From positions 2,604,001 to 2,668,000 of the forward strand of contig NZ_CP083950.1 in assembly GCF_006439395.2 (NCBI RefSeq): DNA of 64,000 nucleotides. The letters run 5' to 3'. This DNA is from Mesorhizobium sp. B4-1-4 (GTDB taxonomy: Bacteria; Pseudomonadota; Alphaproteobacteria; Rhizobiales; Rhizobiaceae). The notes beneath the pieces are model-generated. The model was not told the DNA's origin. It searched no databases and saw only the letters and a list, made by a program, of their open reading frames with translations. Positions 25,601 to 33,984 of the stretch are shown in pieces (the stretch's first letter is position 1; each line of letters begins with the position of its first letter). A program made the translations under genes and the position numbers.

Positions 25601-26626
25601 TCAGGCGCCTACAAACTCGTTGGTGAAATACCCCTCGAAATCCGGCTTTTGCTTCAGCGCCTTGCCATTGCCATCGAGCAGTATTCCCGACGAGAACAAA
25701 TACCCGCCCATCGCCTCGACCTTGGCCTTGTCGATGGTGCCGATAGCGCCGGCGGCACTCTTCAGGAAATGACCGTCGTTCAGCGCCTTCAGCGAGGCTT
25801 GGATCAAAGCCGGATTGGTGAGCGTATCCTTGTTCGCGGTAATCAAGAGGTCGCCGGCCTCTTGCGGCTGGTCGACGGCGAACTCGTAGCCGCGCCGTGT
25901 CGCCTGCACGAAGGCGGCGGCCGCCTTTGGATTAGCCGACAGGAACGCATTGCTGGAAGCGATGAAGGTGGTGTGCTCGTCCGGCACGCCGTAGTCGGCG
26001 TAGCGGAAGCTGCGCTGCTTCAGGCCCTTGAGCCCGGCCTCCACGCCTTCCCAGGTCGAGACTTCCAGCGTGAAATCCACGGCGCTGCTCGCCAGCGCAT
26101 CATAAGTCGAGGTACCGAGCGTCACTGTCTTGAAATCGCCCTTGCCGCCGTCGTGGCGGATGATGGTCGAGATCAGCGCGTTCTCCCAGGCGCTGCCGAA
26201 ACCGCCATAGGTCAGGCCGTCAAGATCCTTCGGGCTCTTGATAGCGGCGCGGTCGGCGTTGAAGACGACGCGGCCGGTCTCCGACTGGACGACGGCATAG
26301 ACCGCCTTGAGATCCGCGCCCGCGCTCTTCTGCGTGAACAGGCCGAGCGCGCCGGAAATGCCGAAATCAGCGACGCGGTTGGCGACCAGCGTGCCCGAGC
26401 CGGTATCGCCATAGGGCAGGATTTCGACATCGAGCCCGGCATCGCGGTAGAAATCCTTGTCGCGAGCGACGAACAGACCGATGTGGTTGGTGTTGACAGT
26501 CCAGTCGAGCGCGACGGTGATTTTTTGCGCTTCCGCCCTGGCGCGTGCGGCCCCGGCGAGCGAAGCCAGCGGCAGGCCGGCGGCCAAAGCCAGGAGCAGC
26601 GCCTGGCGGCGGTTGAGTTCAGTCAT
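25601..26626 (-). CDS. thiY: Thiamine-precursor ABC transporter substrate-binding protein (NMT1/THI5-like)
   Basis: A 341-residue periplasmic protein. After a twin-arginine-like leader (NRRQALLLALAAGLPLASLAGAARA), the mature part starts with ITVALDWTVNTNHIGLFVA, the hallmark of the NMT1/THI5-like family that binds hydroxymethylpyrimidines. GDTGSGTLVANRVADFGI and SAWENALIS complete the pattern. It is the last gene of a TPP-riboswitch operon, so uptake of thiamine or its pyrimidine moiety is well supported. GGAGAG 5 bases upstream fixes the start at MTELNRRQ. Confidence 0.88.
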   Translation of the reverse strand: MTELNRRQALLLALAAGLPLASLAGAARARAEAQKITVALDWTVNTNHIGLFVARDKDFYRDAGLDVEILPYGDTGSGTLVANRVADFGISGALGLFTQKSAGADLKAVYAVVQSETGRVVFNADRAAIKSPKDLDGLTYGGFGSAWENALISTIIRHDGGKGDFKTVTLGTSTYDALASSAVDFTLEVSTWEGVEAGLKGLKQRSFRYADYGVPDEHTTFIASSNAFLSANPKAAAAFVQATRRGYEFAVDQPQEAGDLLITANKDTLTNPALIQASLKALNDGHFLKSAAGAIGTIDKAKVEAMGGYLFSSGILLDGNGKALKQKPDFEGYFTNEFVGA

Positions 26627-26653
26627 TTTTCTCTCCATCAAACAATCGGGCCA

Positions 26654-27418
26654 TCAAACGATCGGGAATTCGGTTCGGCCTGCCCCCAGCAGCGTGTCGA
26701 GGATGCTGGCCTCGATTGCCGCCGCCTCGCGGGCGAGCGCTGCACTTTCGGTGCGCGGGCGCGGTAGCGGCACGGCCACTTCGGCAACGACACGCGCAGG
26801 CCGCTCCGACAGCACATAGATGCGGTCGGACAGAAGCACCGCCTCGCGCACGTCATGGGTGATGAGCAGCGCCGTCCAGCGATGGCTCGCCCACATCTTC
26901 TCCAGCCAGCGCTGCATGGCCGTGCGGGTGAGCGCGTCGAGCGCGCCGAAAGGCTCGTCGAGCAGAAGCATGTCGCGCTGCTGCACCACGGTGCGCAGCA
27001 AGGCGGCGCGCTGGCGCATGCCGCCGGACAGTTCGGCCGGCCAGGCGCGCTCGAAGCCGGCAAGGCCGAACTCGGCGAACAGGGGCGCGACCCGCTCGCG
27101 CGCGGCCCGGCGCCTCATGCCCTGCACCTCCAGTCCAAGCGCGGCGTTGTCGATGACGCGCCGCCATGGCATCAGCGCGTCGCGCTGCGGCATGAAAGCG
27201 AAATGGCGGCCGTGATCGTCCAGCGGCGCGCCGTCGAAGCGCATCTCGCCCTCGCCCGCAATCGCACCGGTCAGCAACTGGAGGAGCGTCGACTTGCCGG
27301 CGCCGGACGGCCCGAGGATAGAGACGAACTCGCCATCGTCCACGGTCATCGAGATGCCGGAGAGCACCTCGAGCGCGCCGAAGTTCTTGCGCACGTCGCG
27401 GAGTTCCAGCCGGGTCAT
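26654..27418 (-). CDS. thiZ: Thiamine-precursor ABC transporter ATPase
   Basis: A 254-residue ATPase of the SsuB/TauB/ThiZ type, with Walker A GPSGAGKST near residue 37, signature LSGGMRQRAALLR, Walker B MLLLDEPFGALD and ITHDVREAV. It drives the neighbouring permease. The ATG overlaps the stop of the permease gene by 4 bp, and the larger in-frame extension upstream is repeat and permease shadow. Taken with the riboswitch, it serves HMP or thiamine import. Confidence 0.9.
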   Translation of the reverse strand: MTRLELRDVRKNFGALEVLSGISMTVDDGEFVSILGPSGAGKSTLLQLLTGAIAGEGEMRFDGAPLDDHGRHFAFMPQRDALMPWRRVIDNAALGLEVQGMRRRAARERVAPLFAEFGLAGFERAWPAELSGGMRQRAALLRTVVQQRDMLLLDEPFGALDALTRTAMQRWLEKMWASHRWTALLITHDVREAVLLSDRIYVLSERPARVVAEVAVPLPRPRTESAALAREAAAIEASILDTLLGAGRTEFPIV

Positions 27419-28251
27419 GGCCGGTCCTCCTCGGTCGGCTCCGGCTTTGCATCGCACCCAGCCCTTTCCCACGGCATGGCAAGGCGCTGGATAAGCACCG
27501 CCAGTCCGAACAAGGCAAGCGTCAGCGCCGAGCTGACGGCGACCGCGGCGAGCACCAGGTCGGGCCGAAAATTGTTCTTGGCGCTGAGCATGTAGATGCC
27601 CAGCCCCTTCGCCGCGCCGGCATATTCGGCGAAGATCGCGCCGACCACGGCATAGGTGATGGAAATGCGCAGGCCGGCAAAGAAATAGGGCAGCGCCGAA
27701 GGCAGGCGAGCCAGCCAGAAAATGCGCCAGCGCCTCGCCCCCATGGCGGCGAGCATCTGGGCAATCTCTTTGCTGGTCGACGCATAGCCTTCGACCAGTG
27801 CCACCATCATCGGGAAGAAGGTGACCAGCGCGACGAGCAGGATCTTTGGCAGCAGCCCGAAGCCGAACCACAGCACCACCAAGGGCGCGATCGCCACCAG
27901 CGGCAAGGTCTGGCTGGCGATCAGGATCGGGAACAGCGCACGCCGCAGCCTCGGCAGGAAATCGACCACCGTTGAAAGCACGAAAGCGGCGGCGAGCGAG
28001 CAGGCAAAGCCGGCCAGCGTGGCGCGAATGGTGGGCAGCGTGTTGTCGGCCAGCGCTGCGCGGTTCTCCCACGCCTGCGCCAGCACGCGCGACGGCGCCG
28101 GCAGCACGGTGGGCGCGATGCCGCCGAAGCGGGCGTAGAGCTCCCAGGCGGCAAGCAGCAGGGCGAAAGCGAGGGCCGCGGGGGCTGCTCTGGCGAAAGC
28201 GGCGGTGACAGCCGATCTCCCCCCTTGTGGGGGAGATGTCCGGCAGGACAA
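27415..28251 (-). CDS. thiX: Thiamine-precursor ABC transporter permease, N-terminus altered by a genomic repeat
   Basis: An SsuC/ThiX-type permease. The conserved part runs from AAPAALAFALLLAAWELY to LAVLIQRLAMPW, with the EAA-like loop MLAAMGARRWRIFWLARLPSALP. The frame continues without a stop through a type A repeat to a TTG at 28509 directly after ykoF. The residues just before helix 1 (RTSPPQGGRSAVTAAFARA) are themselves encoded by the repeat arm. I list the TTG at 28251 (278 residues); 28509 would give 364. No good ribosome site marks either, so the real start is unknown. Confidence 0.75.
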   Translation of the reverse strand: MSCRTSPPQGGRSAVTAAFARAAPAALAFALLLAAWELYARFGGIAPTVLPAPSRVLAQAWENRAALADNTLPTIRATLAGFACSLAAAFVLSTVVDFLPRLRRALFPILIASQTLPLVAIAPLVVLWFGFGLLPKILLVALVTFFPMMVALVEGYASTSKEIAQMLAAMGARRWRIFWLARLPSALPYFFAGLRISITYAVVGAIFAEYAGAAKGLGIYMLSAKNNFRPDLVLAAVAVSSALTLALFGLAVLIQRLAMPWERAGCDAKPEPTEEDRP

Positions 28252-28405
28252 AGGGGGGCGCGAAGGAACGCCATCCTTCGAGACTTGTGCTGAAGGTGCT
28301 GAGCGTAACCACCTGATAGGTCGGCGGGACAGCGCCCCCCTCTGCCTTGCCAGGCATCTCCCCCACAAGGGGGGAGATCGGCCGTCATCGCCGCCTTCGC
28401 CAATC
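28188..28405. repeat. Paired type A palindromic repeat inside the thi operon
   Basis: Two inverted arms (28188-28275 and 28322-28405) start with TGGCGAAAGCGGCGGTGACA and its inverse and share the hairpin CTCCCCCCTTGTGGGGGAG plus GTCCGGCAGGACAAAGGGGGGCGC. It is the same element as at 14941-15130. It sits between ykoF and the permease domain and extends into the permease reading frame. Confidence 0.8.
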
Positions 28406-28516
28406 ACCAACGGCTTCGCTGCTCCCTGTGGCAGACGCCTGGGCGTAGGAGCACCTTTCCCAGGCGGATCAAACGAACCAACCACGACAATATCCTCGAC
28501 GGCGGCCAAGCGCCGC

Positions 28517-29125
28517 TCAAACCCCGGTCGGGCTGTTGGCCGAAATGGTGATGTCGAGGGTCACGTGGCCGGCGCCCGGGCCGAAGCGGCAGAAAGCTTC
28601 GTTGAGCGTGGCGAAGATCGCGCCGGCATCGCCGCGCAGCTTGGTGCAGAAATGCTTGGAGCGCTCGAAGACGCCCGACTGCTTCAGGAAGTCGATGCAG
28701 CCATAGATCTCGTCCATGTGGTCGCCGGTGCCCATCACATAGAGCGAGAATTGCGCGGCCGCCGGCTGGTCGGTCGAAGCTGTCGACTGCACGGCGCGGA
28801 TCGCGGCCAGCTTGCGCTCGTCGAGCGGGATCGTCGGGCCGCCGATCTCGTCGGAGCGGCAGATCGGATCGTCCGGCTCGCCCGGGCAGCCGCGTGAGAC
28901 GGCGGCGGACAGTACGCAATGCTTGCCGCTTCTCGCCGCCGCCACGAACAGATCGCGCATGGCCGGAAACAGCACTTCGGGCGGCCCGACCAGCAGCGTC
29001 GCGATGTCGTCGGTCTCGATCCGCAGCCTGTCCCGGTAGGGATCGAGCGCGTCGAGCGCGCCCAGGATGACGCCGACGAAATCGTCGGCCATGGGATATA
29101 GGGAAATCTGTGCGCCTGAAAACAT
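28517..29125 (-). CDS. ykoF: YkoF-family thiamine/HMP-binding protein
   Basis: A 202-residue cytoplasmic protein made of two similar halves: ISLYPMADDFVGVILGALDAL...TLLVGPPEVLFPAMRDLFVAA and FSLYVMGTGDHMDEIYGCIDFL...GDAGAIFATLNEAF. This tandem fold is typical of YkoF, which binds thiamine or hydroxymethylpyrimidine and partners ThiXYZ-type importers. It is the first gene behind a TPP riboswitch. The ATG lies only a few bases after the aptamer, so its ribosome site is inside the riboswitch. Confidence 0.88.
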   Translation of the reverse strand: MFSGAQISLYPMADDFVGVILGALDALDPYRDRLRIETDDIATLLVGPPEVLFPAMRDLFVAAARSGKHCVLSAAVSRGCPGEPDDPICRSDEIGGPTIPLDERKLAAIRAVQSTASTDQPAAAQFSLYVMGTGDHMDEIYGCIDFLKQSGVFERSKHFCTKLRGDAGAIFATLNEAFCRFGPGAGHVTLDITISANSPTGV

Positions 29126-29222
29126 CGCCCGCCTCGCTCCGCTGGTATTACCCAGATCAGCTTCTAGGGTCTGTGGGCTTGCCGCCCCCGTCTCAGCCCC
29201 GACCGTACGGAGCACCCCTGTG
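29126..29222 (-). ncRNA. TPP riboswitch (thi box)
   Basis: On the minus strand the conserved elements occur in order: GGGGTGCTCC, GGGGCTGAGACGGG, ACAGACCCTAGAAGCTGATCTGGGTAATACCAGCG and the closing GGAGCGAGG. These are the pyrimidine-sensing (CTGAGA) and pyrophosphate-sensing (CTGATCTGG...ACCAGCG) halves of a thiamine pyrophosphate aptamer. The closing strand GGAGCGAGG is also the only ribosome-binding site for ykoF, so translation block by TPP is the likely mode. Confidence 0.93.
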
Positions 29223-29412
29223 GATGAGCGCGTTAAAGCACCATTCGATCGATTGGGGAAGCGGTTTTTTTCGGCGAGCTGCGCCAAAAGCGTTGCGCCA
29301 GAGCAGTGGCAGTGGGCTGCGCCGGCGCGAAATTTTCCGGGAACCTTCACCAGGTCGAGAGGTTGTCCCGCCAGTCGCTACGCGACAAGTTCACGGAAAA
29401 TGGAGACCAGCC

Positions 29413-29721
29413 ATGTTCATGAAAATCCTCGCAGCTTCGGCGCTCACTGTCGCTCTTGCCAGTTCCGCGATGGCGCAAAGCAATAGCGCGAGCGGCACCG
29501 ATGGCTCTGGCGGCAGCGGCAAGTCGGTCACTGTAGAACCGAGTACGCCAGCTTCGCCTGATACGCTCGATCCGGCAATGACCAACAGCACGACCATCGC
29601 GCCGGGCGACATGAACTCCAATGCGGACCGGAATTGCCCGACCAACCCGCAAGGTGCGCAGTCCGATGCCAGTGGCAACGCCACGGCGCCGACCTTGAAC
29701 GACAAGAACTGCGGCAAATAA
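29413..29721 (+). CDS. Small secreted Ser/Asn-rich protein
   Basis: A 102-residue protein, MFMKILAASALTVALASSAMAQ being a clear signal peptide. The mature 80 residues are low in hydrophobic residues, rich in Ser, Thr, Asn, Asp and Pro, and hold two cysteines (DRNCPTNPQG and DKNCGK) that could pair. GGAGA lies 6 bases upstream of the start. A strong terminator follows. No known family is recognised; similar small periplasmic proteins are common in Mesorhizobium. Confidence 0.65.
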   Translation: MFMKILAASALTVALASSAMAQSNSASGTDGSGGSGKSVTVEPSTPASPDTLDPAMTNSTTIAPGDMNSNADRNCPTNPQGAQSDASGNATAPTLNDKNCGK

Positions 29722-29734
29722 GTCATTGCCCAAA

Positions 29735-29777
29735 CAGAGAAAGCCGCCGGGCGGATGCCTGGCGGCTTTCTCTGTTT
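29735..29777 (+). terminator. Rho-independent terminator after the small secreted protein gene
   Basis: CAGAGAAAGCCGCC and GGCGGCTTTCTCTG form a perfect 14-bp stem around GGGCGGATGCCT, followed by TTTC. It starts 13 bases past the stop codon at 29721. Confidence 0.85.
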
Positions 29778-29893
29778 CGATATCGTTCCCAACGCTCCCG
29801 AAAGGGATTTGCACCGGATCAGGGATCCCGCTCGGTATCGACCGAAGCGTCCTTCTGGACGTAACTAAGGTTCGATGCCTTGTGCCCGAAACG

Positions 29894-30412
29894 TTAGGAT
29901 GCTGCCTTTTCGCGAACCGGCAGCTTCCAGCCGGGCCTGACGAAATGGCAGGTATAGCCGCTGGGATACTTCTCCAGATAGTCCTGATGCTCGGGTTCGG
30001 CCTCCCAGAACGCACCGGCCGGCGCGACTTCGGTGACGACCTTGCCCGGCCACAGGCCGGAAGCATCGACGTCGGCGATGGTGTCTTCAGCGACGCGCTT
30101 CTGCTCGTCGCTGGTATAGTAGATCGCCGAACGGTAGCTCATCCCGACATCGTTGCCCTGCCGGTTGCGCGTCGTCGGATCGTGGATCTGGAAGAAGAAT
30201 TCCAGCAAGGTGCGGTAGCTGATCCTGGCCGGATCGAAATTGATCTCGATTGCCTCGGCGTGGGTACCATGATTGCGATAGGTGGCATTCGGCACATCGC
30301 CGCCACTGTAGCCAACCCGGGTGGAAAGGACACCCGGGAAGCGCCGGATCAGATCCTGCATGCCCCAGAAGCAGCCGCCGGCAAGTACCGCTCGTTCGCT
30401 CGAAGTCGCCAT
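29894..30412 (-). CDS. msrA: Peptide methionine sulfoxide reductase A
   Basis: A 172-residue enzyme that reduces methionine-S-sulfoxide in proteins using thioredoxin. The active-site motif AGGCFWG puts the catalytic cysteine at residue 14; [24 protein letters not shown] and [27 protein letters not shown] are diagnostic. [17 protein letters not shown] near the end carries a further cysteine that could resolve the disulphide. It stands alone, convergent with the secreted protein gene. Confidence 0.95.
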   Translation of the reverse strand: MATSSERAVLAGGCFWGMQDLIRRFPGVLSTRVGYSGGDVPNATYRNHGTHAEAIEINFDPARISYRTLLEFFFQIHDPTTRNRQGNDVGMSYRSAIYYTSDEQKRVAEDTIADVDASGLWPGKVVTEVAPAGAFWEAEPEHQDYLEKYPSGYTCHFVRPGWKLPVREKAAS

Positions 30413-30568
30413 GTTTCGTCTCCCAAAAAGCAATTCCGGCTGTTTGACGTCCCGTCAGGAATTGCGCAAAGAAAATTGAGTTGCCCCATAAATGGGCATT
30501 GCCGCCCGTTTCGTCCAGTCGCCTGGGAATGGGCGGCGGCCTCGGCCAGTGGAACCGGACGACAGGCT

Positions 30569-32122
30569 TCAGCCGCGCGGATACTGCGTGCCGGGCGGAA
30601 TGACAGCAAAGTTGATGGCTATTGGCGGCGCCCCGCGCGACCAGTTGAAAAGAACGGTCTTGACCGGGATGTTGCCCAGCCATGCCTGCAGCGGCAACGG
30701 TACGCCGCGACCAGACCAGACCATCAGCATGCCGTGGTCATGCAGCCGCTGGCTTGTGATCCAGGGCGCGAACTTCATATTCAGGTCGGTGAAGATCGAC
30801 GGCTTGTCATACGCATTGAGGCCGGCCAGCATGGCCAGATTGGTATCGCCGCCGACAATGTCGAGCCGGCCAGGTGCCGCTGCGTGCCAGATCGTCTCCG
30901 CCTCGTCAGAGATGGGCTGCGCCGGCCAGCAGACAGCATCCATGCGCCCCCTTATGTTGCAATTCGTCCAGCGAATGGCCGCATAGGCGCCTGACATGGT
31001 GAGGATGCAGATGAAGGCGCAGATCGCCAGCCTTCGCATCTCGACGGCGCCAAGCCGATGGCCAAGGAAAGCGAGCACCACGACGCCAATGAGATTGTAC
31101 ATCGGCGCGCCCCAGGACTCGCCGGTGCCGGTGAACAACGAGGCGACCATGATCAGCATCGCCGGCCCGAGCCCCATCCACACGAGATAGGCGAGCTTGC
31201 CGCGCTCGACGGGCTCTTGTGGAGCTGGCGTGCGCCGCAGCAGCCCCGATATGGCCAGCACCAGGAGGAAGCCTGAGAGCCCGGCCAGTTGGACACCGAT
31301 ATAATAGAGGCGCGCACGGTGTTCGGTCACCCACGCGTCGCGGTAGGCGAAATAGGTCAGCGGCAAGAAATCGATGCGATAGAGCTCAATGGCCAGCGGC
31401 GCGGCCACGGCGAGAAAAACGGCAAGACCAAGCCATGGCCAAGGCGTGGCCAACCGGCTGCGCGCACGTGCGTCGCACAGCAGCCAGAGTGCACCGAAGG
31501 CAAGCAGCAGGCCGGTGGAGAACTTGGCATAGAGCCCGACGCCCGACACCAGTCCGAGCGCCAGCCACCAGCCCGGCCCGCCGCCGCGGCCGGCGCGCCA
31601 GAGCAGCCAGCAGATAGCCGCCCAGAACGGCATCTGCGCGTAGTCATGATTGAATTGCGGGGTTGGCCAGCCGAAGAAATAGACCGACGGCAGCAGCAAG
31701 ACGGCAGCCAGCGCACGGTTTCGCCCCAGCATGTCGCGGGCCAGCAGATAGACCAGGACGAAAGTCGTGGAGATCGTCAGCTGGGCAAGCAGATATTGCG
31801 GCCAGCGGAACGATCCGGTCAGAAGATGGCTGGTCTCGAGCAGCCAGGCGGGAAGCTGCGGATGCTTGTAGGTCAAAAGCACCCATTCGCGGCCCCACAT
31901 GAAGCCTTCCACGACGTCGCCAGGCGGCGCGGGATTGACCAGCGATGGCACCACCGTCCAGCACAGGATCTGCGCCAGGCACAAAAGCGCCAGCAAATAC
32001 CAGGGATGACGAAGCAGGCCACGCCAGACCGATGACAAGTCCAGGCCCGTGCCGGGCAGTCCTGCCGGCACCCAACGATCCATGGAGTCATCTATTCCCA
32101 CCATGCGGCGCTTAAACCACAT
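30569..32122 (-). CDS. GT39/ArnT-like membrane glycosyltransferase
   Basis: A 517-residue polytopic protein with about ten to twelve membrane segments. It resembles the dolichyl-phosphate-mannose or ArnT class: an early acidic periplasmic loop (PPGDVVEGFMWGREWVLL) after helix 1, aromatic-rich FRWPQYLLAQL, and FGWPTPQFNHDYAQMPFWA. A C-terminal periplasmic domain of about 110 residues follows. Such enzymes transfer a sugar from a polyprenyl phosphate to lipid A or envelope acceptors. The start could be MWFKRR, MVGIDDS or MDRWVPAG; none has a decisive ribosome site. Confidence 0.78.
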   Translation of the reverse strand: MWFKRRMVGIDDSMDRWVPAGLPGTGLDLSSVWRGLLRHPWYLLALLCLAQILCWTVVPSLVNPAPPGDVVEGFMWGREWVLLTYKHPQLPAWLLETSHLLTGSFRWPQYLLAQLTISTTFVLVYLLARDMLGRNRALAAVLLLPSVYFFGWPTPQFNHDYAQMPFWAAICWLLWRAGRGGGPGWWLALGLVSGVGLYAKFSTGLLLAFGALWLLCDARARSRLATPWPWLGLAVFLAVAAPLAIELYRIDFLPLTYFAYRDAWVTEHRARLYYIGVQLAGLSGFLLVLAISGLLRRTPAPQEPVERGKLAYLVWMGLGPAMLIMVASLFTGTGESWGAPMYNLIGVVVLAFLGHRLGAVEMRRLAICAFICILTMSGAYAAIRWTNCNIRGRMDAVCWPAQPISDEAETIWHAAAPGRLDIVGGDTNLAMLAGLNAYDKPSIFTDLNMKFAPWITSQRLHDHGMLMVWSGRGVPLPLQAWLGNIPVKTVLFNWSRGAPPIAINFAVIPPGTQYPRG

Positions 32123-32279
32123 CGCCCAGTTTGCCGAACAGCCCTAACATCAAAGCTTACAAAAAAGTATACCTGCGTGCCATTGCGACACCAAGATTGA
32201 GCAGGAATTTCGGCGTAACACCGCCTCCCCGAGCAACCAGCCCGCACACCCGATCCCCTCCGAACTTCCCGGACACTCG

Positions 32280-32987
32280 ATGCGTCACCAGCATGCCGTC
32301 ATCCACCATCGCGCGCTCGACTTCTGGCTGGCGCGTGCCGCGGTGCTTGTCATCATCTGCCTGCAGCTTCTGGTCATCAACGATCTTTCCTTCGGCCCGC
32401 GCTGGCTGGCGCCGGCCCTGGAAGCTGCCCTGCTGGTGCCCCTGTCGGTTGCTACTGCCTGGACGCAGGTCGCCACCCAGAAGGCGGTCGAGGAGGAGCA
32501 CTGGTATCTGGTCGGCCGGTTTCGCGTCATGATCCGCAGGACAGCCCTGGTGATGACCGGCGTCATCAGCGTCATGAATTGCGGTTCACTGGTGTTCCTG
32601 GTGCGCGCGCTGCTGGCGGGCCATGCCGGCTCGAGCGGGCAGACGCTGTTGGTCGATGCGCTCAACATCTGGGTCACAAATGTCATCGTCTTTGCCTTGT
32701 GGTTCTGGAGCACCGACCGCGGCGGGCCGCCGACCTGCGGCCTTGTCACACGCGCGCATTCCGATTTCCTGTTCCCGCAAATGACCCTGAGCGACCGCGA
32801 GATCCGCGACTGGCTGCCGGGCTTCGTCGACTATTTCTTCCTGGCCTTCACCAACGCGACGGCGTTTTCGCCGACCGACACCTTGCCGCTCTCGCAACGC
32901 GCCAAGCTGCTGATGATGGCGGAGGCGATGATCTCGCTGCTGACGATCGCGCTGGTCGCGGCCCGCGCCGTCAACATCCTCGCCTGA
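32280..32987 (+). CDS. Integral membrane protein with an ion-channel-like C-terminus (DUF1345-like)
   Basis: A 235-residue protein with about six membrane segments. The C-terminal part FVDYFFLAFTNATAFSPTDTLPL...AKLLMMAEAMISLLTIALVAARAVNIL looks like the end of DUF1345-type and two-helix channel proteins, in which a pore-like turn (here FTNATAFSPTD) precedes the last helix. No function can be assigned. It is divergent from the GT39 gene and followed by a strong terminator. Confidence 0.6.
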   Translation: MRHQHAVIHHRALDFWLARAAVLVIICLQLLVINDLSFGPRWLAPALEAALLVPLSVATAWTQVATQKAVEEEHWYLVGRFRVMIRRTALVMTGVISVMNCGSLVFLVRALLAGHAGSSGQTLLVDALNIWVTNVIVFALWFWSTDRGGPPTCGLVTRAHSDFLFPQMTLSDREIRDWLPGFVDYFFLAFTNATAFSPTDTLPLSQRAKLLMMAEAMISLLTIALVAARAVNILA

Positions 32988-33061
32988 TGCAACTCCAGCC
33001 GGATGCGGGCGGGGCCCTCAGCGCCGGGATATGGCAGCGGCCGATCAGGAGCCACAAACGC

Positions 33062-33097
33062 AAAAAAGCCCGCCCCGGCGAACCGAGGCGGGCTTCC
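33062..33097. terminator. Hairpin terminator, probably bidirectional
   Basis: AAAAAAGCCCGCCCCGG-cgaa-CCGAGGCGGGCTT forms a stem of about 12 bp with an A run on one side and a short T run on the other. It lies between the membrane protein gene (plus) and the prophage-remnant genes (minus). Confidence 0.7.
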
Positions 33098-33145
33098 AAT
33101 CGACCGGGCCATCAGGCACGGTTGTCGACGCTGGTAGAACGGGGG

Positions 33146-33466
33146 CTATTCCTCCGGGGCTGGCCTGAATTTCCGAACGATCACCTCGAACAGAATATCC
33201 GAGATCCACATGGCGCAGACGCCGATGAGAAAAGCCGCCGCCAGCGTGGTCGTGTCGTCATTGGCCAGCGGCAGGCCCGTGGCGCGGGAATACTGGACCA
33301 AGGGCAGCGTCAGATAGGCGGCGGCGAGCGCGCCGCAGATCGGCGACGCCACCATCTCGCGCAGCTTGTACCGATGCCGCGACAGCGCGCGCAGCACGCC
33401 CCCGGCAAGACCGGCGGCGACGACCGGTCCCTTGATGCCGAGCAGATCGAAGAAGTCATGCATCAT
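33146..33466 (-). CDS. Small phage-type membrane protein, holin-like
   Basis: A 106-residue protein with about three membrane segments (VVAAGLAGGVLRAL, ICGALAAAYLTLPLV, LAAAFLIGVCAMWISDILFEVIV) and a charged C-terminus. This size and layout, next to a lysis cassette on the same strand, suggest a holin or related phage membrane protein. No diagnostic motif was recognised. It is the last gene of the prophage remnant. Confidence 0.5.
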   Translation of the reverse strand: MMHDFFDLLGIKGPVVAAGLAGGVLRALSRHRYKLREMVASPICGALAAAYLTLPLVQYSRATGLPLANDDTTTLAAAFLIGVCAMWISDILFEVIVRKFRPAPEE

Positions 33467-33565
33467 TTCATCGTCCTCGCGATGAGGAAGTCGAAGGTCG
33501 ATCCGGCGCCGAAAAAGCCAATACGCCGAGCAGCATGGCTGGATCCAGGGGAAGTGCCACGACCG

Positions 33566-33760
33566 TCATGGCTTCCACCCGCACAGTTTCTCGCCCTTGC
33601 GGTTGTGCGCCAGCAGCGCCTTGACCTCGGCGTCCGACAGCGCATCGACGGCGTCCGCCGACAGGCGCAGCGGGCTGGATACCGCGCAGAACCCGCCCTT
33701 GACGGTTGTGCAGCCGGCCATCACGGCCAGGACCGACACCAGCATCAATCCCTTGCCCAT
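33566..33760 (-). CDS. Small lipoprotein, outer-membrane spanin candidate
   Basis: A 64-residue lipoprotein: MGKGLMLVSVLAVMAGC ends in a lipobox (VMAGC) with the lipidated cysteine at 17. Its position right after, and overlapping by 16 bp, a small protein with one membrane helix and a charged helical tail is the classic arrangement of phage Rz (inner) and Rz1 (outer) spanin genes. The mature part is not very proline-rich, so the assignment is moderate. If right, it would fuse the outer membrane to the inner one at lysis. Confidence 0.5.
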   Translation of the reverse strand: MGKGLMLVSVLAVMAGCTTVKGGFCAVSSPLRLSADAVDALSDAEVKALLAHNRKGEKLCGWKP

Positions 33761-33984
33761 GATTTGAGCTCCTTTCGCGCTGTGGCGGCCGGCAGCGCGC
33801 CGATATCGTTCTGGACCTGGTCGGCGATTTCGCGCGCAGCGGCCTCGGCGGCGGCCTGCCGGGCAAGCTCGCTGCGTTCGCCGGCCAGCCGCTGGCGAAC
33901 GCCCCAACCGAGTGCCGCGAGGACGGCCGCTCCGATGCCCAGAATGGTTGGACTGCCGAGCAGGAAAGCGAGGAGCGCGCTCAT
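33745..33984 (-). CDS. Small membrane protein with helical tail, inner-membrane spanin candidate
   Basis: A 79-residue protein with one N-terminal membrane segment (LLGSPTILGIGAAVLAALGW), then a highly charged Ala/Arg/Glu helix (ERSELARQAAAEAAAREIADQVQNDI). This matches an Rz-type inner spanin. Its start overlaps the stop of the holin-like gene (ATGA), and its end overlaps the lipoprotein gene in another frame. Part of a four-gene lysis cluster. Confidence 0.5.
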   Translation of the reverse strand: MSALLAFLLGSPTILGIGAAVLAALGWGVRQRLAGERSELARQAAAEAAAREIADQVQNDIGALPAATARKELKSWARD

